From NCBI RefSeq assembly GCF_038502225.1, contig NC_091325.1:30083966-30147965 (forward strand): a stretch of DNA of 64,000 bases. Direction: 5' to 3'. Source of the DNA: Cherax quadricarinatus (lineage: Eukaryota > Arthropoda > Malacostraca > Decapoda > Parastacidae). Every line of letters starts with the position of its first letter. Positions within the stretch are counted from its first letter, which is position 1. The position numbers were made by a program, and so were the translations under genes. The notes beneath the pieces are model-generated. The model worked only from the letters and a program-made list of their open reading frames with translations. It did no database searches and was not told where the DNA came from. Positions 1 to 11,776 of this stretch are shown here, piece by piece.

Positions 1-250
1 CATCCGGACTCTCTCATTGACTTTTTGACAACGACTGACTTACTTCACAAATTCTGATACTTTCAGCCCTTTCTACTTGAATCTCTTGCTACCCTCTACC
101 CCCGTACTATCCCCTGCCCCGCTGTTTTCTGTAACCTGCTGATCATCCCCCCTCCCTTCTGCCATCCAATTCCCTTGCTTCCTTCCCTACCCTGCAGCGC
201 TGTATAGCCCTTGTGGCTTAGCGCTTCTTTTTGATTATAATAATAATAAT
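1..250 (+). mobile_element. SINE-like dispersed repeat ending in (ATA)n, inserted in LINE A
   Basis: The stretch ends in GCGCTGTATAGCCCTTGTGG, TTAGCGCTTC and an ATTATAATAATAAT tail. The same 3' end is found at 25384-25547. LINE A ORF2 sequence resumes at 251 and runs uninterrupted through the same point in the right-arm copy (around 62492), so this is an insertion that the right arm lacks. The 5' end lies outside the window. The SINE-like label is an inference from size, tail and target duplication at the second copy. Confidence 0.6.
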
Positions 251-3231
251 CCAGTCCCTTACAAAAGTATGCTGCATGGAACGCTGTCTCATCCTCCCCA
301 CAGATTCCGAACCTCCCGCCCACAATTACCCTTCTGGTTCTTAGTACCTCCCCCGACGATAGTATGCCATGCAGAAAACGATACGTTACTCCCCTCACCC
401 TAGGCTTTAACTTCAGCTTGTTAAACCTATACCAAATACTCTTCCACGTGTACATGGCGAACAATCCCTCAACTGGTACAACAATCCTCCCTGCAAGCAA
501 CCTACACAAAACCCCTATTCGAATTTTCCTCGGTTCTCTAACCAACATCAAAGCCCTCGAAACAGTTTCACATTCCCTCAACTTCACACCACCATACAAC
601 TTGCCCAACCTATCATGTACTTTTTTCAGCTCCCTCCCACCCTCACTCCTTCACGCAAAACCTCCCATTTAAGAAACACACATTTAACCCTCCTTCTCAG
701 ATCTATCAACCCCAACCCACCCTGGTACACAGGTAACATTACAACCTCTCTCCTAAGCCAATCGCAACTTGAACCCCACAAAAAGTTAAACACCCGTCTC
801 AGAATTCCCACATTCGCTGTCGCTGTTATTGGGAACACGGCTGCTATGTGCCAAACCTTGCTATACAATAGTACATTTATTACAATCACTCTTTGCACGA
901 GAGTCAGATGATGATGTTGCAATGCACCCAAATGCCCCAGGATCCTTTACATCAACCTATTTGAGTTTTCCTCTCGAGCACCGTTAAAGTCATCCTTATA
1001 GATGATACCACAAATTTTTAAAGACACCGTTTGTTTCCTCACAACGTTACATCTTAGCCCCCCTCCACCCAATCACCAACCCCCACGACCATTGACTTCT
1101 CACTATTTTCCTGCATCCCTGTTGCACTTCCAAACAGTTGTACATCATCCAAAACCCCCAACGCCATCCCTTCCCGAACCAGGACTGTTGTATCGTCTAC
1201 ATATCCTATTCCAGGCCACACTTTCCCTACCTCTCCCTCACCCCCACTCGTGTTAAATACACAAAATTCAACAATTCTATAGAAGGGGTCCTGAATGCAC
1301 ACAAACAATATTTGTGGCATGGGACACCCCTGCCTAAGTCCCCTACCTATTACAATCTCGTCCCCCAAGCATACATTAATCTGTACATTCGTCTTAGCTC
1401 TTTTGTACAACGTGGTTACCCAATTAACTATTTCTTCCCCATAACCCTGCCTCCCAAGCATAGCTCCCAATGTTCCATTTTCCACACTGTCATAGGCCCC
1501 CTGCCAGTCTAAAGCCAACAACGCCGCCCCCCCCCCTCCCCACTTTTGACTCCACAAAACTTCTCAGTATTCCATGACCTTCAGTCATCGACTTTCCAGG
1601 CAATCCATACTGCGTTTTCGAAACCACTCTCCCTACCACACATTTAAACCGGTTACCCAAGACTTTAGCAAACAACTTATAATCTGCACATAGCAGCAAT
1701 ATGGCATGGTACTCTTTGAGGGTGTGCTGCCCCTTACCCTTTGGGACCAACACTACAACTGCTGTTGCCTGCTTGTCCCACATCACACCCTTCTTCATCT
1801 GATTTAATAACCTAACCATGAAACCCCTTATCACCTCCCAATGTTGTAAATAAAATTCAGCCGGGAGACCGTCTATTCCAGGTGCTTTGCACTTCCTCAT
1901 TCTCCTTAAAGCCAACTGTTTCCTCTTCCTTTATTACCCCTCCTAAAGCCTTCCTATCTCTATTCCCTAAATTGCACGTCACGTACACACCTTCTCTAAA
2001 GTCACATTCCCCACCCTCCCACCTGTCCAATACCCTTCATACCATTTATCCGCATATGCACACATTCCTGACCTACCCTATAACCTACCGCAATCTCATG
2101 TACCTCTAACCTCAAAATAGCTGTAACCTGCTGTCTTTGTTTTTGACATCACAACACACACGGCAATGGCTTGTCTCCCCAAAGCACCTCCTCTACCCCT
2201 GCCTGCACCCTTACCGCTTGAAACCTCTCATTTTGTAACTCCCTCAGTCTACCCTTGACCTCGACAATTTTATCCATAGGATAGTTGCCCCCCACAGCCC
2301 CCTGCCCATAACCCCTTAACCTGTCCTCTTAATAATTTGAAAGTCCATATTTTAAATTATTTATACGTTTACCCTCCCTCACACAATGTTTCCTGATCCT
2401 TTCCTTGGCTACACAATCCCACTATTTCACGACATCTTCCACCCCCTGTGCATCCTCGCTAAGCTCCTTCCATAGGACAGAAAATCCCTCTAACCCCTCC
2501 TCATCACTCAATACACTTATATTTAATTTCCAGTAACTCCTGTATATTTCCTCAAGCGCCTCCCACCCTACCTCCACCAACACTGCTCTATGATCCGACC
2601 ATGCTACTTCAAAAGTTTTGAAAGATCGCACTACAACCCCGTGAGAAAGATACATTCTATCTAACCTCGCTGCATACCCTCTCCTAACAAACATATGCTC
2701 TGTCTCCCACGCCCCCCCTCAAACGCGTCCCGTAACCGAATGTCCCTCATTAAATCTCTTAGGGTCACTGACACATAGCCTGCCCCTTTCGGTTCCACAT
2801 CGGCCCTCTTAATAACGCAGTTTCAATCACCTCCTGCTATTGCCAATTCCGGTAATGCATGGAATAAAAGCACAAGGTCCTCACACACAAACTCCTGCTT
2901 CACCTCTACGTTATTCTCTGCAGGTGCGTACACGCTTATAAACGCCACACGTTTGCCGATCCACCAACCATCCATGCGCAACACCCTTCCCACTCTTGCC
3001 CTCACTTCTCTGCAAAACAAATGGGCTCGCCTCCCTAATTAGTATACCCACCCCTCCTTTCAAACGGGCAGATGGCAGGGTTACCACCTGAAACCCTGCC
3101 ACCTCCAGCACCCTACCCTCCATAAAAGTATGCTCCTGAAGGAACACAATATCCACTCTAGATTTATTCAGAAACATTCTAAACCATTCTCTCTTTACAC
3201 TATTACACAAACCATTAATGATTGCTGTCAT
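251..3231 (-). pseudogene. LINE A ORF2 remnant (APE endonuclease + reverse transcriptase), left copy
   Basis: The expected ATG is at 3229-3231. Recognisable blocks from high to low coordinate are: endonuclease start and VFLQEH (2911-3258), the ARLDRMYLS and SDHRAV endonuclease motifs (2422-2694), KAPGIDGLPAEFY and DYKLFAKVL of the RT (1490-1915), LALDWQGAYDS, RQGCPM and the catalytic YVDDT (1054-1557), and the C-terminal LPVYQGGLGL and CGICGEDET regions (96-931). The frame shifts in the G-run (C-run on +) just before the ALLALDW motif near 1530. The stop replacing Trp in GGDWN near 2827 is shared with the right-arm copy. The C terminus is cut by the insertion at 1-250. Confidence 0.85.
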
Positions 3232-3347
3232 ACAACCGAGGCCTATTAAAGTTTCCACCCCTACTTCCTCTCTTCACTCTTCCTATGGGCACCAGAACTT
3301 ATGGGTCCACGTGTCACTTTCACACTTCCCTCTCTCCTCCCCTTCTT

Positions 3348-4499
3348 TCAGTGCCTCCTGTTGTGGCCACCACTACCTTCACCTTCTGCCCATATTTGCC
3401 TCCCAGGCCGCTGCGCTGGTGTTAGGACATCCCAATCCGATGTAGCGGCCCTCTTCCTTGTGACAATCGCATCCTCCATAGCTTGGTCTGGGGATGCCTC
3501 ACAGTGTACCTCAACTTCCACTGTACACTGTTTCAATGATCCTGGTGACACCTCAGTCACACTGTCACTCCCGTCCTCTGGATAGTTCTCCTGTTGTTGA
3601 TGCACTGCAGCAGTCAACTCGTCATCTACCACCTTTCCAGGTGCAGCCTCCTCCTCAGGCGGTGACAAGGACTTCAGCACCTCAGCTAATCCCTCCTCAA
3701 TTTCCAACACTTCCTCCTGTACTTTCTTCTCGTCTCTATCCTCTGGAAGTGTCTCTGTGCCAGGTAACTGGTCAAGGGTCTCACCCTCTCCCCCAGCCTT
3801 ATGCACCTCATCCACTATCTCGCTCCATAGATGACCACGCCCTCCTTCATGTCGTTGATCATCACCTGCTTCCTCCGGTGTAGAAGCGCATGCCTCCACC
3901 TCTGGGCCAGGAGCTCGTTGCCGCTTCCCACACGCCGCCGCTATGTGATCATATTCCCCACATAGTCGGCATGTACGTCTTTTCCTGGCATACAAAACCA
4001 TGATCTGTGTCCTGAATTCCTGTAGGTACACGTAGAACGGTATGGGGTGTTGCAATGTCGTTTTTAGGTTAAAAGTGCCTTCCGGCAGACTTGCGTAGGC
4101 TCCAGTCACCCACGTACCATGCTGGGCCAAATGAACAGTCCCATATTGCTCAAAAACTCTAGTGTTGTCTGTCTCATCAGCCTCAAAGGGGACATTACGC
4201 AGTTTGATCCATGTATAATGCCTTGATACATCGATCATCCTCACATGAACAGCTGGTGTTGCATCAAGACTTACGTCCTGAAAACGGTTGACCAACGATT
4301 CATAGACCGTTGCTGAGATCAGTTTCACAAAAATTCTGTGTGCTCCGTTTAAGGCTACCCCATACAACTCTCCATCCTGAATGCCATACGTCTTTCTGAT
4401 GATTTTAAGTAGTAATACTTGGGCTGAAACTGGCGTTATTGCCCCTCGGAGAAGCTAAACGCCGACAGTGTTGATCCTGCGTCTATGACTAAACGCCAT
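3348..4499 (-). pseudogene. LINE A ORF1 remnant (zinc-knuckle nucleic-acid-binding protein), left copy
   Basis: The start ATG is at 4497-4499, but codon 15 is a TAG, leaving an open stretch of 339 aa from 4367. It contains an RRM-like segment (WIKLRNVPFEADETD), a canonical CCHC knuckle of the form CX2CX4HX4C (CRLCGEYDHIAAACGK), and a long acidic tail. It ends with the LTPAQRPG block shared by every ORF1 of this LINE group in the window. In L1/Tx1-type LINEs such a protein coats the element RNA. This copy cannot make a full-length product. Confidence 0.8.
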
Positions 4500-4629
4500 G
4501 TTGACTGATGGTAGTTCTCCTGGTTAGACGGCAGACGCGTGACAAGCACCACCTCGCACCACTGCAGTCAGGCAACTGAGGAGCGATTGCGCAGAAGGTC
4601 CACATGGCCCGAGAGCGATGAGGACAATA

Positions 4630-4914
4630 AATTTGGAAACGGTAGTTGATGAGTAGAACAGTCTACCTAGTAGGGTTATTGAGGCTGAAACCTTGGAGAG
4701 TTTCAAATTTAGGTTGGATAAATACATGAATGAGAAGGGTTGGATCTGAGTGGGACTTGCACGTGAGTTAATAGAATTATATAAGCGTATTACTTGGGTA
4801 GAATTGAAAATTGGATTGCACAAATATTTTGTTAGTGGGATGGATTGTACAGGACCTGCCTAGTATGGGCCAACAGGCCTGCTGCAGTGTTCCTCCTTTC
4901 TTATGTTCTTATGT
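4630..4914 (-). repeat. Dispersed decapod-type repeat, left arm
   Basis: On the minus strand it starts ATAAGAACATAAGAAAGG and contains GCAGCAGGCCTGTTGGCCCA. The right arm has the same block at 57804-58090. I recognise this family from decapod crustacean sequence. Its open frame (about 99 codons) occurs in both arms but has no recognisable domain. LINE A is inserted at its far end. Confidence 0.65.
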
Positions 4915-5627
4915 ACTACCTATTAGCTGCAGCTAATATTATTAGGTGAGCTTATAGTTGGACTTACTGGGTATTGTAACTGAACCAATTTCCCCTAGTT
5001 TGCTGTAGGGTAAGTATAACCCCAGTATTGATGTCTTGAGTTAAGATGCTACAGGTGCATAGTTATGTCATCACTCGTTTACAGGGTGTCACTTTGGTCA
5101 GTTTTTATGCCCCTTTGTTCGTAACACTTGAATGTATACCACGACGATTAACAGTATTTCGGAGTTTACCGCACAAAGCCAGTATTTTCCTTGTTTCCTT
5201 GTGATGTTTGCATGCTCTGATATCTGAATTCAACCAAGTGTGTCGCCCTGCCCAAGTGCCCACAAGTCACCCTGTGCACTAAAGAACTGCTTTAAATTTT
5301 ATATTTATTCCTTACCACACATTGCAACAGTATTCAATACAAGAAGATAAGTTTCTTGTTGACTAGCTATTGACTAGAATTCATAATTATCCAAACTTGT
5401 AGGTAAGGTGGGGTGCAGGTTTTCTTTAATTTTCTTGCTTAAGGGGAAAAAAAGTAATTACTCTCATTTAACCCTCACTGTATAGTTGATCAAGAACTCT
5501 AGCAAGGAGAGGAAGACGTGCCTCGGCACGCTTTGGTACATACATATGTTCCTCATAAAGCTATTTACGAGAAAGAATGAGTTCATTATCCCCTTCGGAG
5601 GGTTTAGTCCGTCAGAGGGCTGGGGGG
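4915..5627. other. Shared inter-element sequence, no gene seen (left arm)
   Basis: This AT-rich stretch matches 56940-57660 of the right arm in reverse. It includes a short palindromic ATTAGCTGCAGCTAAT. Near 5590-5620 there is a CCCTTCGGAGGG / GTCAGAGGGCTG block that resembles the CCCTCTGAGGG block at 19540-19570. No credible coding region or RNA gene was found. Confidence 0.5.
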
Positions 5628-5641
5628 AAAGGGAGAAATTT
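5628..5641. repeat. Target-site duplication of LINE B, 3' side
   Basis: The sequence AAAGGGAGAAATTT abuts the poly-T (poly-A on minus) end of LINE B and is repeated exactly at 11720-11733. Confidence 0.8.
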
Positions 5642-6589
5642 TTTTTTTTATATTTTATTTAAAACCAACAATAGACAAAAGGAAAAACCCTAAAGATGAC
5701 AATATATGAACAAATAACTGAAAAAACGTTACATTAGATATTGAAACATTAACGAATAACATTACAATATAACAAATATGACCACTATTACCTACATATA
5801 AAATCAGATACCGAAACTTAAAATTGTCCTAAACTAGCTACATGTGGATAAGTTAACTTTCGCTAAAACATGCAAACCTATATTAACTCTTCCTCAAATT
5901 AATCATCCTTGCTCTTAATTTACACTAGAATAATAAAATACAAGTATAATAAAGAGCAGTTTAAATCAAAGAACATTCCACAATTATCATAAATTTACCC
6001 TAACCTAAGCCTAGTATTTCATCTGTATTATAAATGTCTAATCAACACGAAAATTTTACCACATTCCCCTAACCATATTTGTTGGTGTACATGATACAAC
6101 CTTGTATTACCATAAAGAGAAATAAAGAACAATAAAAAAGGAAAACCCACTCTTCACCTTTAAAATCAGACTTCAATTTACCATTCATGTACATACATAT
6201 AAATAAGTATATAAAGTATGTTGTCTAATTGAACACAATTACTTACAACGTCAGTTATAATATTACGTCAACTCAACCACGAATAATTCATCCATTCTTA
6301 CAACTTCAAGGTTCGTAAAACTCTTAAACTACATACATAGTATTACCACCATCTAGACAAATTAAAAAGAAAAACAATACTCAAATATATCAAAACACAC
6401 TATGCTTCTATTGGCACCAAATCAATTGTGCTTACAAAAATACATTGTAAATTAAACTGAAACATAAAAAGCCCTTTTTGACATTTACACATTGTATCAA
6501 AATCATAAATACGCATAGAAAATATGTATTGAATATCATTGAAAATGTTCATGAGAAAAACCATTAAAGGTATATACAAGAAAGTAAAC

Positions 6590-6785
6590 ATACATACAAT
6601 ACATACATATACATACATATACATACACATATACACATATATACATACACATATATATATATACATATATACACATACATATACATACACATACACATAT
6701 ACATACATACATACACATACATACACAAATACACACACACATACAACACATGCATATATATACTCACATACACATACATAGTTAT
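6590..6785. repeat. CA/TA-rich microsatellite in the LINE B 3'UTR
   Basis: Alternating ACATATACATACACATA-type repeats. The overlapping open frames translate to Tyr/Val/Cys/Met repeats and are not genes. The repeat lies between the ORF2 stop and the poly-A end of LINE B. Confidence 0.85.
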
Positions 6786-6931
6786 AAGTCGATAATTCCA
6801 AATATAACTATTATACTTGAAACACTCGGAACAAATAATGTTAAAATTGCACCCCAGACATACCTCATATAACATTCATCAAACTCATCATGCTACCGCC
6901 CATTCTAGGAAACCAGCCCATTTCATCCCCC

Positions 6932-9900
6932 TTACCTGCCTTTCAACTCCCGTAAATCCCGTAAAGTGAAATTCCTATAACCCTCACTTAAATCCCTTGC
7001 CCATCTCCCCCCATACACCTCCTTATTTCTACACTTTGTCCTATAAAAAGTTGCTGTTAATGCATTAATTCTTTCACACACGTTCGCTCCTCTCATAGCC
7101 CAAGACATATAAATATAATCCGTAATTATATACCCTACCGCATTCTCTACCATCTGATTCACCCCACCTATGTCTAAGCTTAAAACCCTCAACACCTGCA
7201 ACCCCCCCCCCCCTCCCACTAACCTTATTACCTTACCCAACCAAACCCTTATTAGTTCAATACATTCGCAAAAATACACTATATGGAAAACAGTCTCCCA
7301 TCCACCACAAGCCTTGCATATCCCATCCTCCCGTATTCTCTTATGGAATAAAACCATTCCAGACGGTAAGATCCCATGTAAAAATCTATACATTACTTCT
7401 CGTACTTTAGGTTTTAAACGTAATTTGTTCAAACGCCCCCAGATATTACGCCAATCATACATCGGATAAACACCTTCTACCACTTCTACCACTGCCTTAC
7501 CTTCCACCCCATCAAGGTTTCCCAATTTAATATGTGAAGGATCGCTCATGTTTATGATTACCCGTAACATTGCCTCACCAATTATGAACTCCCTACCCAC
7601 CCACCACCGTTGCATATCCTGACGTATCTTATGCAGTCCGCCTTCCCTCGCCCCCCCCTCCCGCTTATAACTACGTTTCAAATACACACTCATAATCCTC
7701 TTTTCAACAGCTATAAGACCCAGCCCTCCTCGGCCAACCGGGAGTGTGACAACCGCTCTACTTAACCATTCGCTTCCAGTACCCCAAATGAATCTAAAAA
7801 CGCGCTTTTGTAACCTTTGTATCTCACTACGAAGTATCGGATATATTGCTGCTACATGCCAAAGTTTACTATATAATAGGACATTCGTTGTAATTACTCT
7901 TTGATACAAAGTTAAGTGTGCAGCTCGTAAACCACTGATGCGCTTCAGTACACCATCTACAATACGCACTGAATTTATTTGTTGTGCTAACTTGATATCA
8001 CTTACATAAACGATCCCACATATCAGTAATTGGTCCACCTTTTTCCACCTTTCCACTACTTCACATTCCTCACTTAACCTATCCCCAAGATCCATATACT
8101 TCGTTTTCTCCTTATTAATTGACATGCCAGAAGCCTTTTCAAAAACATTTACTAACTTTTCCACCCGAGGCAAATCCCTGTTACCACTTACTAAAATCGT
8201 TGTGTCATCAACATATCCAACAATGCCAGCTCCCCCACCCCTTTCGTCACCAACCCCATTTGCTGCCAATAAGACCCTAATTCCTCTATAAAAGGGATCC
8301 TGTAAACACGCAAAAAATATTTGTGAAAGGGGACAACCTTGACGTAGACCCCTGCTCATCTGAATTTTTTCTCCTAACCTTCCATTTACCTGCACCCGCA
8401 AGGATGCATCTTGATACATTAATTTGGCCCATGATATAATTTCCTCTCCAAACCCCTGCCATCTCATAATCTTCCATAACGCTTCCCTTTCTACACTATC
8501 ATATGCCGCCTCCCAATCTATAGCCAACACCCCCCCCCCACTCCCAATTTTACTCTTTCTTCAATAAAACTTCTAATTAAACCATGCCCGTCATACATAG
8601 ACCTTCCCGGCACCCCATATTGTCCCTTATCGATCACTTTACCCAGGACCTTTTTTATTCTGTTAGCTAAAATTCTTGCAAAAATCTTATAATCACCACA
8701 CAATAACGAAATAGCACGATAGTCTTTAACTGTTAATGGCTCACCTTTAGGCACTAAAACGACCACAGCCATCCGCTGCTGTGCCCCTAAAACCCGATCC
8801 CGCTTAAGGATATTGAATAATCTTACCAAAAATTCTTTTAAAACGCTCCAATTTTGAAGATAAAAGTCACTGGGCAACCCATCAATTCCTGGTGCCTTAC
8901 CTAATTGCGCCCCGGATAAAGCTTCCCATATCTCGCACTCCGTTATCGGCCCTTCCAAAACGAATCGATCATGCTCTGTCAACTCACACTGCACAAACCT
9001 TCCAATTGACTGTAATGCTATTTCACTTATTCCCACACTTTGCGTTTTCAACTTAACCCAAGCATCAATATACCCACTCATACCCTCAGTCGTCGTCAAC
9101 ACCTGGTCCACTTTATACCCTTGCATACCTACCTGAACATTCAACCCCATTAACTCCATTGCCTTGCGACGTGTGTGTTGACTCCACAACACACACGCCG
9201 ACGGCCGATCTCCCCACAAAACCTCCTCAATCCCGCCCTTAAGCCTTTCCCCATCAAACCTCTCATTTTGTAAATTCCGGATATTTTCCTTCAAACTTTC
9301 AATTTCAATAACAGAATAATTAGCATTAATTTGTGCATAACAGTCGCGCAACTGCCCCTCTAAATATTTTTGAAAACCGTATTGTAACTGATTATATCTC
9401 TTCCCTCGATTAATATAATATTCCTTAATACGTTTTTTAGCTATTGTTTCCCACCAATTAACCATGGCAACATCCCCTGGTGCTTCTACCACTAAACGAT
9501 CCCACATATGTCCAAAAGACAAAAGACTATCCTCTTCCTTTAATAACTTTACATTCAATTTCCAAAATGATGGACCCCTCCGAGGCACACCCTCAATATC
9601 CACATCTATTACCACTCCTCTATGATCCGAAAAAACCACATCTATCACATCCACCCTCCGCACAGTAACCGCACAAGGCACGTACATTCGGTCCAACCTC
9701 GCCGCATAACCTCGTTTAATGAAGGTATGCTCTACCATCCCTCCCCCCCCACACACATCCTTTAACCCCACCCCGGTCAATATATCCCCCAATATACCCA
9801 AACAACACCCCGCACCTCTGGGCTCCACATCTTTACGACGTATCACGCAATTCCAATCTCCGCCTATTATTGCAACATTCGGTAAACCACGTAAAAAATA

Positions 9901-10278
9901 GACCAGCACGTCCCGAACAAATTTAGTTTTAATACTCACGTCACCCTCAGCCGGACCATATACACATACTAAACTAATGGGAACCCTACCCCAAGTTCCA
10001 TCCACTCTAATTACCCTCCCCTCCCCCCCTTCACTACGCCTTACTATAAACGGGCTAGTTTCCTTTACCAAAATGGCAGCCCCACCTTTCAAACGTGTCG
10101 CATGTTCCATGTACACATTATAACCACTCATATCCAACTCATAACCAGGCCTAAAATTATGTTCCTGTAAGAATACCACATCCACACCAAGTCGCACCAA
10201 ATACTCATTAAACCACTTAAGCTTCCTCTCAGCTCTCAACCCGTTAATATTTATAGTAAAACACTTGAATTCAAACAA
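6932..10278 (-). pseudogene. LINE B ORF2: APE endonuclease-reverse transcriptase, one frameshift
   Basis: Two overlapping open frames (586 and 532 aa) are offset in a run of ten C at 8530-8539. The first carries the endonuclease (ININGL, VVFLQEHN, VCVYGPAEG, IIGGDWNCV, SDHRGV) and the start of the RT (KAPGIDGLPSDFY, DYKIFARIL). The second carries LAIDWEAAYDS, GLRQGCPL, the catalytic GYVDDT, LPVGRGGLGL and a C-terminal CX2CX7HX4C motif (CKACGGWETVFHIVYFC). The RT wording (ISLLCGDYK...VPGRS) is typical of the L1/Tx1 group. The frame has no ATG ahead of the endonuclease: it overlaps the ORF1 stop by 8 nt and opens after a TAA about 40 nt upstream. Otherwise it is complete, and the break may be a homopolymer error. 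Confidence 0.88.
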
Positions 10279-11530
10279 TGGGTTTTCCTTTTGTCCCCGG
10301 CATTGACTTTACCCCAGTTCGTTTTGCAACACCTCTGTCCCTCCCCCCTTTGTTAGGAATCACCTTTGCAATCCCTTGATCCTTGGGTTCACCATTCCCT
10401 CTCTTCTGTACCTCCACCCAAGACTTTTTCCCAGGGCGTTGGGCAGGAGTTAGCACATCATCAGAATCCGATGATGCTGCAGTCCTCTTTCGTGTCCCGC
10501 CCTCCACCTGCATTTTGACATCTGAAGCACCGTCCTGATGCACCTCCACCTCTACTGCATGCACCTTCAATCCTTTAGACTCTCTCGTCGACAAACCGTC
10601 ATCTTCTGCCATACCATCATTCACAGCCTTCCCCAGAACTAAGCCTGGGTCTTCCACCTGATCTAGGACCGATTCTTCTAACAAGTCATCCAACGCCTTT
10701 ACCAAAGACGCCGCCACTTCTTCACCCATATTAGGTAGTCTCTCCTCAAAAACCTTATGTATGTCCAATGACTGAGATTCTCCTTGAAGCGTTACAATTG
10801 GCGATTCGATCTCCTTTTCTTTGTCCACCTCCTCACTCCATGACAACCGTTGTTGGGGCGGTGTAGCAAGAGACTGTTCTCGCTCATCGCCAACCTCGTC
10901 CACTGGCTGCTGTTGCTGCTGTTGCCGTTGCTGTTGTGCCGGGTACCCACTTCGTTTCCCACACTGCGCCGCGATGTGGTCATATGACCCACATAGCCGA
11001 CACGTACGTTGTTGCCCCGCATACGTTACATAAACTTGAGTCCTTAATTCTTTCAACACAATATATGAAGGAATAGGGTGTCGAAGAGTCATTTTAACTG
11101 TATACGCGCCTTCCAGCGCACCTGCATACGGTCCAGTTGCCCATCTCCCTGCTGTGGCTACGTGAACCGTCCCATAAGTACGCAGTTCACTGGTAATATC
11201 AAAATCAGTGGCCTCAAAAGGCACATTCCTGATTTTCACCCAGGTGTAATGTCGAGATACATCATGAAGTCTCACCGACACAGCTGTATTAACCGGTATG
11301 ATGGTCTCCTGATACTTGTCGACCACTGCCTCGTAGACTTGTGCAGACGTCATTTTAACGAAGATCCTTGTCATTCCATTTAATGAGACACCACATATCT
11401 CCTCATTTGCTATACCATAGGTATCGCGAATGATCGCTGGTAATAATAAATCCATGTTGGATCCTGTGACAGCACCACGGATCATCTCAATGCAGACAGT
11501 GTTGATTCTTCTTCTGCTATTCAGCGCCAT
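10271..11530 (-). CDS. LINE B ORF1: RRM-like / CCHC zinc-knuckle protein
   Basis: A 419-aa frame from the ATG at 11528-11530 (MALNSRRRINTV). I chose this start because all sibling ORF1s begin at the same MAxxxRRR motif; the open frame itself extends further upstream. Domains in order are: a basic N terminus, an RRM-like segment (WVKIRNVPFEATDFD), one CX2CX4HX4C knuckle (CRLCGSYDHIAAQCGK), a Gln-rich run, an acidic region, and a C-terminal LTPAQRPGKKSW block. It probably binds element RNA and forms the RNP with ORF2. It is intact. It ends in TGA 10271-10273, overlapping the ORF2 frame. Confidence 0.85.
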   Translation of the reverse strand: MALNSRRRINTVCIEMIRGAVTGSNMDLLLPAIIRDTYGIANEEICGVSLNGMTRIFVKMTSAQVYEAVVDKYQETIIPVNTAVSVRLHDVSRHYTWVKIRNVPFEATDFDITSELRTYGTVHVATAGRWATGPYAGALEGAYTVKMTLRHPIPSYIVLKELRTQVYVTYAGQQRTCRLCGSYDHIAAQCGKRSGYPAQQQRQQQQQQPVDEVGDEREQSLATPPQQRLSWSEEVDKEKEIESPIVTLQGESQSLDIHKVFEERLPNMGEEVAASLVKALDDLLEESVLDQVEDPGLVLGKAVNDGMAEDDGLSTRESKGLKVHAVEVEVHQDGASDVKMQVEGGTRKRTAASSDSDDVLTPAQRPGKKSWVEVQKRGNGEPKDQGIAKVIPNKGGRDRGVAKRTGVKSMPGTKGKPIV

Positions 11531-11719
11531 GTTGGAGAAAATAAAGTTTCCACCAACCAACGCTAGGGGCAGCTCAATCAGGTAAACTGCGCAAAACAAA
11601 CTCAAACAGGAGCGTCTGCGCAGCTCGTCCACACGGCTCGGAGGCGATGAGGACAATGATAGCAATAATCGCACCTCGGATAAACCTCATTGGTTACGAT
11701 ATTACCACTGCGCAAAGCT

Positions 11720-11733
11720 AAAGGGAGAAATTT
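11720..11733. repeat. Target-site duplication of LINE B, 5' side
   Basis: AAAGGGAGAAATTT, identical to 5628-5641. The following TCTCCACAATGAAAG continues into sequence shared with the right arm. Confidence 0.8.
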
Positions 11734-11776
11734 CTCCACAATGAAAGATTGGGTAACAGACTGGAGGGAGAGAGTA

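Larger units (their letters stand above)
251..4629 (-). mobile_element. LINE A, left copy: degenerate Tx1/L1-like non-LTR retrotransposon
   Basis: ORF1 and ORF2 remnants lie in order on the minus strand. The 5' end reads ATTGTCCTCATCGC (complement of about 4614-4628), a start also found at the 5' ends of LINE B and the right copy of LINE A. The element sits inside a dispersed repeat that continues at 4630. Many stops and frameshifts make it inactive. The same defects occur in the right-arm copy (58091-63474), for example the stop at codon 15 of ORF1 and the stop in the endonuclease GGDW motif. The arms therefore separated after this copy had decayed. Confidence 0.85.
5642..11719 (-). mobile_element. 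LINE B: nearly intact Tx1/L1-like non-LTR retrotransposon (left arm only)
   Basis: About 6.1 kb, flanked by 14-bp direct repeats. From its 5' end (high coordinates) it has a short 5'UTR beginning near an ATTGTCCTCATCGCC block, ORF1 (10271-11530), ORF2 (about 6932-10278), a 3'UTR of about 1.3 kb with a CA/TA microsatellite, and a poly-A end. The right arm has an empty site near 56935-56955, although about 20 bp of target sequence also differ there. One frame break in a 10-base C-run (8530-8539) is the only clear ORF2 defect, which suggests a recent insertion. Confidence 0.88.

Noticed and set aside
364..911. Plus-strand ORFs over 364-911 and equivalents (14277-14822, 61832-62565)
   Set aside because: They are antisense shadows of LINE ORF2 C-terminal regions with low-complexity Pro/Leu/Thr composition.
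6400..6875. Overlapping ORFs on both strands rich in Tyr/Val/Cys/Met or Thr/His/Tyr
   Set aside because: They are translations of the CA/TA microsatellite in the LINE B 3'UTR.
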